Shown piece after piece: positions 1 through 5,529 of a DNA stretch of 6,463 nucleotides; positions within the stretch are counted from its first letter, which is position 1; each line of letters starts with the position of its first letter. The DNA comes from an uncultured Eubacteriales bacterium (GTDB taxonomy: Bacteria > Bacillota > Clostridia > Lachnospirales > Lachnospiraceae). The notes under the pieces are model-generated. The model was given only the letters and a program-made list of their open reading frames with translations, did not search any database and was not told the DNA's origin. The stretch lies in NCBI GenBank assembly GCA_902772745.1, contig CACYBV010000028.1:1-6463 (forward strand), given 5' to 3'. A program made the translations under genes and the position numbers.

Positions 1-567
1 CGTGTCTGCCCCTGCGTGCTGCTCTCGGAGCTCAATGAGCGCGGAATCGCCGCATCCTGCGAGATTGACATGTGCTCGGCGATCACGATGCGTGCGATGG
101 CACTTGCGTCTGAGGAGCCGACGACGGTTCTTGACTGGAACAACAACTACGGCGATGACGAAAACAAAGTCATCCTGTTCCACTGCGGACCGGTGCCGAA
201 CAGCCTCATGACCGATAAAGGCGTCGTAACTTCCCACAAGATGTTCGACAAGACCGATCCGGGCTCCGGCTGCGGTACCTGCGAAGGCCGTATCGCCCCG
301 AACGACATCACAATCAGTAACTGCCAGACCAAAGACGGGAAGATTATCGTCTACGCATCGGAAGCGAAATTCACGGACGATCCGATCGAGGAAGCATTCT
401 TCGGATGCGCGGGCGTCTGCGAACTTCCGGACTGCCAGGAGAAGATGATTAAGCTTGCAAGAGGCGGCTTCAAGCATCATACTTCGGTCGGTCTCGGGCA
501 TATGAAAGCCGTGCTGAAAGAAGCGATGACGACCTATCTCGGATATGAATGGGTGGAGATTGACTGA
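1..567 (+). CDS. L-fucose/L-arabinose isomerase-family protein, C-terminal part (5' end outside window)
   Basis: The frame is open from base 1 to the TGA at 565-567 and gives 188 residues, so the gene starts upstream of the window; the GTG at 16 is internal. Family members interconvert aldoses and ketoses in the cytoplasm using a divalent metal, usually Mn2+. Visible landmarks, numbered from base 1, are CEIDM (E21), LDWNNNYGDD (D45), FHCG (H61), EGRI (95-98), FTDDP (124-128) and GGFKHHTSVGLGH (155-167). The E21-D45 spacing of 24 equals that of metal ligands E337 and D361 in E. coli FucI, and H159 or H160 is the likely counterpart of the third ligand, H528. The segment is rich in cysteine (11 of 188), with clusters GCGTCEG and GCAGVCELPDC. 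The true substrate (fucose, arabinose or another aldose) cannot be told from this fragment. Its neighbours are glycosidases and a sugar-transporter remnant. The family call is firm; the specific enzyme name is not. Confidence 0.88.
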   Translation, partial: RVCPCVLLSELNERGIAASCEIDMCSAITMRAMALASEEPTTVLDWNNNYGDDENKVILFHCGPVPNSLMTDKGVVTSHKMFDKTDPGSGCGTCEGRIAPNDITISNCQTKDGKIIVYASEAKFTDDPIEEAFFGCAGVCELPDCQEKMIKLARGGFKHHTSVGLGHMKAVLKEAMTTYLGYEWVEID

Positions 568-572
568 GTTCT

Positions 573-599
573 GCAGTCCCGGATGAACAGGGAGACTGC
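573..599 (+). terminator. Weak stem-loop just after the isomerase gene
   Basis: GCAGTCCC (573-580) can pair with GGaGACTGC (591-599), with one bulged A and a 10-nt loop. It lies 5 bases after the isomerase stop codon, where a terminator would be expected. No run of T follows, so it is at best a weak or factor-dependent terminator, or an mRNA 3'-end stabiliser. Confidence 0.25.
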
Positions 600-803
600 G
601 GCCGGATTATCTCGACACGCTCCGGAAGGCACCGGCAAAATTACTTTTGATGACATTGATTTCGTGGATCACGAGGATTATCCCGCGGTCAGCCTGTTTG
701 CGAAGGCCGGAAAAATTCGTCTCCTCTGACGAAAACAGTGACAGGACAGATCCCTTCACACAGGTGAAGAACCCCGTAAGAGCAAGAATTATCACAGAAG
801 AAT
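583..803 (+). pseudogene. Possible decayed coding relic, family unknown
   Basis: This gap between convergent genes holds no intact gene. In the frame starting at ATG 583, the stretch at about 637-720 reads like real protein (ITFDDIDFVDHEDYPAVSL, then FAKAGKI) before a TGA at 727-729. The next frame reads plausibly before it (RPDYLDTLRKAP, about 602-637) and after it (SSDENSDRTDPFTQVKNP and on to a TAA at 801-803). That pattern fits an old 3' gene fragment with two frameshifts. No ribosome binding site precedes ATG 583, so a functional 48-residue protein is unlikely. I cannot assign a family. The alternative is chance open frames in spacer DNA. Support is weak and rests on amino-acid composition only. 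Confidence 0.25.
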
Positions 804-809
804 AAGAAT

Positions 810-865
810 GAGGAGAAAAGAAGGGGGAGAGGTACTGCTGCTTTTTTACGCAGCGCCTCTCCCCC
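810..865 (-). terminator. Rho-independent terminator of the leftward hydrolase-transporter unit
   Basis: GGGGGAGAGG (823-832) pairs perfectly with CCTCTCCCCC (856-865). An inner GCTGC (837-841)/GCAGC (850-854) stem and an 8-nt loop complete the hairpin, with a small asymmetric internal loop between the stems. Read on the minus strand, the hairpin is followed at once by a T-rich run, TTCTTTTCTCC, at 822-812. It begins 27 bases beyond the transporter stop codon. The plus strand has no T-run after the hairpin, so it acts for leftward transcription. Confidence 0.8.
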
Positions 866-891
866 CTCGTGTGTGCGGAATCCGATCGGGT

Positions 892-1677
892 TTATTTTTT
901 CTTCGCCTCTTTTTCTGCTTTCTTTTTCAGGTACTTTTCATTCTCGGCTTCGAAATCGAGCCCCTTCTTTTCACACTTCGCCTTCAGGTCCGCGATGCGG
1001 TTTTCCTCGTGTTCACGGGCGATTTCCTCGCGCTCCCGGCGTGAAAGCTCCTCCGGATCGATCCATTCCACGCCGTTTTTAAGCTCCGCCTGCTTTCTTC
1101 TCTCCAGAAGCGCCGCATTGATTTCGGGTATCTTCCTCTCAAGTGTGTACAGGAGAAGTACGATAATGTATACCGCAGCGATCATGATGTCGAGCCCCCA
1201 GAAGCAGAAGCTGATCCAGCGGATCACGCCCGGGCTCTGCAATGCCAGGCCGGCGTCGAAACCTTTTCGGAGAAGAATGGTTTCGTAAAGTCCGGCGAAG
1301 GGTGAATAGATCAGCCCCTGAATGACACCGATGACAGCGATGCCGAGCATGCCGTCGAGCCGCATACCGGTTTTGTATTCCACATTGTCCAGGGCGCTTG
1401 AGAAAAGGCTGGCGGTTACATAGGCGTAGGGGATCAGGCCGACGTTTTTGATAAATCCGGTGACGATTGCCCAGACCGGCATCTCCGGGTTCAGAAGACC
1501 GGCGATGCCCGCGAGCGCGGCGAGGGAAAAACCGAGGATGCTGAATTTCCGGACACCCAAAGGGCCGATCAGATGCCCAAGCACGAATTCCTTCGTCGTC
1601 ATCGTACGGGTGCGGACATGGGAGTCCATGATTCTTTTTTCAAATATTCCGCGGGAGAGCAGTTTGATTTCTTTCAT
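892..1677 (-). CDS. GPH-family (MelB-like) sugar:cation symporter, shortened, with an apparent internal deletion
   Basis: The 261-residue membrane protein resembles glycoside-pentoside-hexuronide symporters, which import glycosides with Na+ or H+. The best marker is ALDNVEYKTGMRLDG (residues 95-109), matching the family's D-x-x-(E/D)-x-K-T-G-x-R-x-x-G loop of the C-terminal half. Hydrophobic segments lie at about 45-62, 66-93, 108-135 and 150-179, so only four to five helices instead of twelve. Residues 180-261 form a highly charged, probably helical cytoplasmic tail. Full-length relatives are about 450-500 residues. The start at 1677 is supported by GGAGG (1684-1688) six bases upstream. The N-terminus, RTMTTKEFVLGHLIGPLG (24-41), looks like a genuine GPH start that then jumps to VRKFSILGF, typical of the region before the C-terminal helices, so most of the N-terminal half seems to be missing in frame. 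Transport function is doubtful. It lies 27 bases after the hydrolase gene, as an operon partner. Confidence 0.72.
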   Translation of the reverse strand: MKEIKLLSRGIFEKRIMDSHVRTRTMTTKEFVLGHLIGPLGVRKFSILGFSLAALAGIAGLLNPEMPVWAIVTGFIKNVGLIPYAYVTASLFSSALDNVEYKTGMRLDGMLGIAVIGVIQGLIYSPFAGLYETILLRKGFDAGLALQSPGVIRWISFCFWGLDIMIAAVYIIVLLLYTLERKIPEINAALLERRKQAELKNGVEWIDPEELSRREREEIAREHEENRIADLKAKCEKKGLDFEAENEKYLKKKAEKEAKKK

Positions 1678-1683
1678 GAGGAT

Positions 1684-1688
1684 CCTCC
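1684..1688 (-). promoter_or_regulatory. Ribosome binding site of the shortened transporter
   Basis: GGAGG on the minus strand lies six bases before the ATG at 1677. It matters because it shows that the short transporter frame still has its proper translation start, so the missing half is not simply upstream of a mis-chosen start codon. Confidence 0.8.
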
Positions 1689-1704
1689 GGCTGTATCTTT
1701 ATCT

Positions 1705-3953
1705 TTACTCTGTAACCAGTCTCCAGTTGACGCTCGGAACGCTTCCGTCGAGCGTGAAGGCTACGCCGCCGTCGACCGGTGTGCCCGATATCACCCGGAG
1801 CACCTCGCCGTTCGGATCGAGAAGCTCGAGAAGGGCTGAGGGTGCATCGATGTAGAGCGTGCCCTCTGCGGTTTCGGCGTAAAGCTTTCCCTGCATATCA
1901 ATGAGGCTGAAGGGAATCCCGGGCATCGCTTCGACCGGGCTCATCGCGGTTTCGCTCATCCCGCTCTTTCCGATGGCGGTCATGAGGAAGGAGGAAGCGC
2001 TGTCAAGATCCGCACCCTGCTCTGAAAGCAGGGTCAGGCTCAGACGCTCGTTTTTGGCTCTGAAACAGATTTTTTCCGTCAGCGCGGTAATCGGACCGGG
2101 CTTTCCGGAAAAAGCCGCGCAAAATGGTGTTTTGACGCAAAAAAGGACATGCTCGGGGTCGGTAATGAGTTCGCCGGTGTCCGAAACGAGCTTTCCCTCC
2201 GTATAGCCCGTGCCTTCCGGGAAAATGCCCCATTCCCGAAGCGCCTTTGTGAGAAGGGCAGCGGTTTCCCTGTAGTCGTAAGATCCGGCGACGGAGCGGA
2301 TGTCGTCAATCACAAGGTTTTTTCCGAGATGCACGCCGGGCTGGAGATCATGGCTTCCTTTTGCGGCGTCAGAAAGCCGGGAGTGATCCTCATAGCGGCG
2401 GAACGCGTCCCGGTACGGCGACCAGCTGTAATACACGCCGTGCTTCGCGTCCGAAAGATCACAGGAATTCAGAAATCCTGCGTTCACCGCCGCATCCGCG
2501 TTCCCGCCGTAGCGTCCGTCCTCTGAAAAAAAGTTCCGGAATCCGGTCACATAGGGCAGGAAGCAGTGCATCATCGCATGTCCCGGAGGCAGCGTCATCA
2601 GGTCGTTTTTCGTATAGACAAGATCTACGCGGTTTTTCGCGGGCGACACTAGGCCGCGGAGGAAAACCGAGGCCAGAAAGTGCCACTGCGCGATCAGCGC
2701 CGGATCGTTGTAGCAGTCAAAGACATTTCTGATCTCGTCGTCCGGCTGGTCGTCATGGTTCTCGGAGGTATGGTAATTGTAGATCATCAGCCCGTCCCAG
2801 TCGTTCAGGCAGGCGCAGGCGATCGTGGAAAGGAAAGAGGTCGAATGGAAGGGATGCAGACCGTATTCGTTCCATTCCGAAAGCGCGAAGGGCTTTCCCG
2901 CGACTGCGGCTTCCGAACCAAGAGAAAGAATGCTCGTAGAAAGCGCGCCGATCCCCGCCTGCATGGAAAGCGGATTCACCGAAGCATACTCAATCGGGCC
3001 GGCGGCGATGTATTTCCCGGGACCGGGCGTCGGCAGCAGCGGATGGTTGAAATAGCTGTTGTTCTCCATGATGTCGGCGTCCGTATGGCCGTAAACGTCC
3101 GCGGCGCCGCCGAGAAGGTTCGATGTGGAAATCGGGACGCGGACACCGAGCGAATGCAGGAAATCCTTCATCCTTTGGTAGTAGCGGCGGTTCATCGTGA
3201 TGCCGAATTCCATAAAGTCCGCGTACCGTATTTTTCCAGCAGGAAATATCCGAATTTTTGCTGAAGCTCTTTCTCGTAAGGCGCGGTTTCGGGCGTCTTC
3301 ATTCGCTCCTTGATGACCGAATCCTCATTGTTGATCTGGACCGTCATGACCGCGGGATCGTCTATGAGCCTGAGACCGGTGTAGGGGTTTATGTGCGTGA
3401 GCAGTTTTTTCGCGTATTCCTGCTGCAGCGCGATCAGCTTTTCGTTGACCATACCGTAGGATTTCAGACAGTCCGGAAGGTCCGATTCAAGCCCGTCGCC
3501 TTTCTTAAAAGCGCGCGCGACGTGCAGGTCGACCTGCAGATAGATGCCTTTCTCTTTCAGGCAGCTGACGAGATAATCATAGCGGTCGAGGCCTTCCGCA
3601 TTAAACGTTCGTGAGGAACCGCTTTCATAGTCGAGAAGGGGCGCCTCGCGGCAGGCGGACCAGGAGCAGGGCTCGTCACCGATCTTCGCGTCCGCCGCAT
3701 GGAGCCGGATCACATTGACGCCGAGGGTCGCGAAGCGCTTGGCGATTTTTTCGGCGGTTTCATGCGTCGGGGTGTTGGAGCGCGCGGCAATATTGAAGCC
3801 GATGAAGCGCGCCCTCGTGCCGTCCTCGAAATACAGATGCCCGTCCTTCGCCTCTAAAAAGCCGTGTGATCCGGCCGGGGCGTCGAGAAGACAGCTCATA
3901 TCAAGTGCGCCGGTATTGGGCTTCACTTTATCAAAATGCATGGGATGGTTCAT
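1705..3953 (-). pseudogene. Clan GH-A (GH5/cellulase-like) glycoside hydrolase, broken by frameshift or deletion near 3220
   Basis: Two frames on the minus strand make one enzyme. Frame 1 runs from ATG 3953 (GGAGG at 3960-3964, spacing six) for 253 residues to a TGA at 3194-3192. Frame 2 continues to the TAA at 1707-1705 and gives about 507 residues from RYADFMEF (3228). There is no signal peptide, so it is cytoplasmic. Part 1 has the barrel start (GHLYFEDGTRARFIGFNI, 38-55), VIRLHAAD (81-88) and the likely acid/base E210 in VQINNEDS. Part 2 has the likely nucleophile in PFALSEWNEYG (codon 2877-2875), then NDWDGLMIYNYHTSE, and a beta-rich C-terminal region. Both catalytic glutamates therefore survive, but on different sides of the break. 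Part 2 lacks a ribosome binding site at its first ATG (3213), so no intact enzyme is expected. The family resembles the uncharacterised 'cellulase family glycosylhydrolases' of Clostridia; the substrate is unknown. It is the first gene of the leftward unit. Confidence 0.8.
3219..3228 (-). other. Break point in the hydrolase gene: 10-bp CGGTACGCGG readable in both frames
   Basis: Upstream, frame 1 reads LLEKYGTR, with TAC GGT ACG CGG overlapping this segment. Downstream, frame 2 reads RYADFMEFGI, with CGG TAC GCG GAC. The same ten bases thus serve as the natural end of one conserved-looking stretch and the natural start of the next, offset by -1. This is what remains when two short direct repeats recombine or slip and the DNA between them is lost. 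A simple one-base indel here is the alternative. Confidence 0.55.
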
Positions 3954-3959
3954 GGAATT

Positions 3960-3964
3960 CCTCC
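3960..3964 (-). promoter_or_regulatory. Ribosome binding site that sets the hydrolase start at 3953
   Basis: GGAGG, then AATTCC, then ATG at 3953. The frame stays open upstream to 4136, but those 61 extra codons run through the AT-rich operator region and encode nothing recognisable, so 3953 is the start. Confidence 0.85.
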
Positions 3965-3986
3965 GTATGGTGATTGAGATAGGAAA

Positions 3987-3992
3987 ATTATA
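3987..3992 (-). promoter_or_regulatory. Candidate -10 box (TATAAT) of the leftward hydrolase promoter
   Basis: A perfect TATAAT on the minus strand lies 33 bases before the hydrolase ATG. The expected -35 position (about 4010-4015) has no TTGACA-like sequence, which fits a promoter that needs an activator. The tandem repeat at 4025-4064 sits directly upstream of that position, as in AraC-type activation. A second TATAAT at 4033-4038 on the same strand is an alternative, but it falls inside the repeat. Confidence 0.45.
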
Positions 3993-4012
3993 GCTGAGAA
4001 GAGGTTGAAAAG

Positions 4013-4034
4013 ATTTCAAAATAAGTTTTGAAAT
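4013..4034. repeat. Perfect 9-bp inverted repeat in the divergent control region
   Basis: ATTTCAAAA (4013-4021) and TTTTGAAAT (4026-4034) are exact reverse complements separated by TAAG. It overlaps the first copy of the tandem repeat and the -35 region expected for the leftward promoter. It could be a second regulator site or a chance feature of AT-rich DNA. Confidence 0.4.
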
Positions 4035-4064
4035 TATAAAACAGGGTTTGAAAATACAGGACAG
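4025..4064. promoter_or_regulatory. Tandem 20-bp direct repeat, candidate operator of the AraC-family regulator
   Basis: Copy 1 is GTTTTGAAATTATAAAACAG (4025-4044) and copy 2 is GGTTTGAAAATACAGGACAG (4045-4064). They match at 15 of 20 positions, with core TTTGAAA and end ACAG. AraC-family proteins typically bind direct half-sites about two helical turns apart. Copy 2 covers the -35 box of the rightward regulator promoter, and the pair lies just upstream of the leftward -35 position. One bound dimer could therefore repress its own gene and activate the hydrolase unit. Repeats and positions are seen; binding is inferred. Confidence 0.5.
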
Positions 4065-4076
4065 CTGTTGTATGAT
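4048..4076 (+). promoter_or_regulatory. Sigma-A type promoter of the AraC-family regulator
   Basis: TTGAAA (4048-4053), a 17-base spacer and TATGAT (4071-4076) form a good vegetative promoter. Transcription should start near 4083, giving an untranslated leader of about 74 bases. The -35 box lies inside copy 2 of the tandem repeat, which suggests autoregulation. Confidence 0.6.
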
Positions 4077-4099
4077 AACATAAATTCCTCTTTCATCCC

Positions 4100-4124
4100 G
4101 GGCGGAGCTTAAGGGATCCCGCCC
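4100..4124 (+). other. GC-rich stem-loop in the regulator leader
   Basis: GGGCGG (4100-4105) can pair with CCGCCC (4119-4124) around a 13-base loop, followed by CTTTAT. An alternative pairing, ATCCC (4095-4099) with GGGAT (4113-4117), would exclude it. It lies in the leader and might reduce read-through or affect stability; the T-run is too short for a confident terminator. Confidence 0.25.
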
Positions 4125-4156
4125 CTTTATCAACAAGATCCCCGAAAGGAGCAGCC

Positions 4157-5365
4157 ATGAGTCAGAGAACCCTTTCCGAAAACATCGAGATATGCCGCCA
4201 GTTTTATATAGCGACCGGTCTTCCGATTGTCCTTCTTAAGGGGACCGAAACCGTATACTCCAGTATCGGGGAATACCTGGATTTCTTCCCTGCGCTTCCC
4301 GTGCCGGTTCAGCCGCAGGAAAAGAACCCGGAATTCTGCGAGACGGTTTCGGACATTCCGTACGGGCGTATCCGGATCGAGGGGACGGAAGACTTTGCGA
4401 TTGTCGGGCCGGTCTTTCCTTTCACGGTCGATGAAGGGATTCTTCGGACCTACATGCGGGAGTACCGGATCCCTTCGGAGTACCGTGAGACGCTCAACGA
4501 ATACCTTGGCGCGCTTCCGATCCTGACCCAGTTCCAGTTCGCGAATTACCTTCTTATGCTGCACACCCTTCTGAACGGAAAAGTCATGGGAATGCAGGAC
4601 TTTCTGGATCTGCAGGGCGATGGGCCGGAGCCTCTGCAAAACGACCGGAAAGCGGCGGAGAAGGCGATCGGAAAGCGCGGGGAGAGCACGGAGGAACATC
4701 TTATGCATCTGTCGATGCGCCGTGAGAGGCTGCGGCAGCTTGTGCGCCTCGGGAATGAAAAGGCGCTTTCGGAGTATCTTTCCCGGCATCCCCGGATGTT
4801 CGAAGCGCCGAAGATGGCCGGTTCCGCGCTTCGGCAGGCGAAGGACGAATTCATTGCGCTTACAGCGGAAATCACGGAGACCTGTCTCGTGCCTGCCGGC
4901 GTTCCCCTAAGCCGGATCCGGAGCATGCAGTCCACTTATATTCAGAAGTGCGAGGAGCTGCAGTCCGTGGAGATCATTCACTGGCTACGGCGGGGAATGC
5001 TGCTGGATTTCTGCAGGCAGGCGGGGCAGGGCGGCCTTCCGGAAAATGTCAGTCATGAGCTTCTCCTCTGTCTGCAGTATATCCGGGAAAATATCGGCTC
5101 CCCGATCCGGAACGAAGACATCGCGGGGAGCATCGGGCGAAGCGTATCCTACGTCAGGAAGCTCTTTCTCAGGGAGCTTCGGATGACGCCGGGCGCCTTC
5201 GTCTCCGCACGGAGAATTGAACTGGCAAAAGAGCTTCTTGGCAGTGTGGACGAACCGCTTTCCAGGATCGCCTTCCTCCTCGGCTATTCGAGCCAGGCGC
5301 ATTTCCAGACAGTGTTTAAAAAAGAGACCGGGCTCACGCCGGGCGCTTACCGCGCTTCACTGTAG
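4157..5365 (+). CDS. AraC-family transcriptional regulator
   Basis: The gene encodes 402 residues; ATG 4157 is preceded by AAAGGAG (4145-4151) with five bases between. The C-terminal part, from about residue 298, is an AraC/XylS DNA-binding domain with two helix-turn-helix units. The first is about 318-346 (NEDIAGSIGRSVSYVRKLF, then LRELRMTPG). The second is about 367-400 (PLSRIAFLLGYSSQAHFQTV, then FKKETGLTPGAYR, the family signature). Residues 1-150 form a probable sensor domain without a recognised motif. Residues 175-295 are mostly helical (LRQLVRLGNEKALSEYL; ALRQAKDEFIALTAEITETC), as in many long AraC regulators of Clostridia. No membrane segment is visible, so it is a cytoplasmic one-component sensor. 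It is divergent from the hydrolase unit and upstream of the GH2 gene in the same direction, so it most likely activates both in response to the sugar substrate or a metabolite of it. The inducer cannot be predicted from sequence. Confidence 0.93.
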   Translation: MSQRTLSENIEICRQFYIATGLPIVLLKGTETVYSSIGEYLDFFPALPVPVQPQEKNPEFCETVSDIPYGRIRIEGTEDFAIVGPVFPFTVDEGILRTYMREYRIPSEYRETLNEYLGALPILTQFQFANYLLMLHTLLNGKVMGMQDFLDLQGDGPEPLQNDRKAAEKAIGKRGESTEEHLMHLSMRRERLRQLVRLGNEKALSEYLSRHPRMFEAPKMAGSALRQAKDEFIALTAEITETCLVPAGVPLSRIRSMQSTYIQKCEELQSVEIIHWLRRGMLLDFCRQAGQGGLPENVSHELLLCLQYIRENIGSPIRNEDIAGSIGRSVSYVRKLFLRELRMTPGAFVSARRIELAKELLGSVDEPLSRIAFLLGYSSQAHFQTVFKKETGLTPGAYRASL

Positions 5366-5398
5366 GGGTAATGATGGAAAACGATATGCCATCCCCCC
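5365..5398 (+). terminator. Possible weak terminator after the regulator gene
   Basis: GATGG (5373-5377) pairs with CCATC (5389-5393), and the flanking GGGG (5365-5368) can pair with the C-run at 5394-5398 across a TAAT bulge. The next T-rich stretch starts only at about 5409, so termination would be inefficient. Some read-through into the GH2 gene is possible. Confidence 0.3.
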
Positions 5399-5414
5399 AG
5401 AACATGAATTTTTG

Positions 5415-5446
5415 TCGGATTTTTATCAGATTTTATCGGATTATTA
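5415..5446. promoter_or_regulatory. Pair of TCGGATT boxes 21 bp apart, candidate operator before the GH2 gene
   Basis: TCGGATTTTTA (5415-5425) and TCGGATTATTA (5436-5446) match at 10 of 11 positions with a 21-bp period. Between them lies a third, looser copy, AGATTTTATC. The period equals that expected for two AraC-type half-sites. The site ends just where a -35 box would be for the TATGTT at 5466-5471. The sequence differs from the repeat at 4025-4064, so binding by the same regulator is not assured. Confidence 0.38.
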
Positions 5447-5482
5447 CTTTCCTCCATGCTCCATCTATGTTAGACTTAAAAT
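5444..5482 (+). promoter_or_regulatory. Candidate weak promoter of the GH2 gene
   Basis: Two poor options exist: TTACTT (5444-5449) with TATGTT (5466-5471) and a 16-base spacer, or TAAAAT (5477-5482) with no usable -35 box. Neither is close to consensus, in keeping with activator dependence through the boxes just upstream. The leader would be about 40-60 bases. Confidence 0.3.
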
Positions 5483-5529
5483 AACTAATGCAGCGTACAC
5501 ACAAATCAGACAAAAAGGAGAAAAGCCCC

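Noticed and set aside
607..795. 62-codon minus-strand open frame in the gap
   Set aside because: No ribosome binding site or recognisable motif; the plus-strand frames of this stretch look more protein-like.
823..865. The large hairpin as a terminator for the isomerase on the plus strand
   Set aside because: On the plus strand it is followed by CCTCGTGTGTGCGG without a T-run; the T-rich tail is on the minus-strand side only.
1705..3213. Downstream hydrolase part as an independent 502-residue gene starting at ATG 3213
   Set aside because: No ribosome binding site precedes this ATG, the frame continues upstream with sensible residues (RYADF), and the part begins in the middle of a catalytic barrel.
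3192..3240. Programmed -1 ribosomal frameshift joining the two hydrolase parts
   Set aside because: The A-run reads GAA AAA TAC in the zero frame and does not form an X XXY YYZ slippery heptamer. No stable downstream stem or internal Shine-Dalgarno is visible. Deletion or indel explains the break better.
3954..4136. N-terminal extension of the hydrolase to 4136
   Set aside because: The extra 61 codons cross the AT-rich operator and promoter region, encode nothing recognisable, and the GGAGG at 3960-3964 fixes the start at 3953.
4130..4789. 219-codon open frame on the minus strand inside the regulator gene
   Set aside because: It is antisense to a clear AraC-family protein, rich in Arg, Pro and Leu as expected for a shadow frame, and has no family motif.
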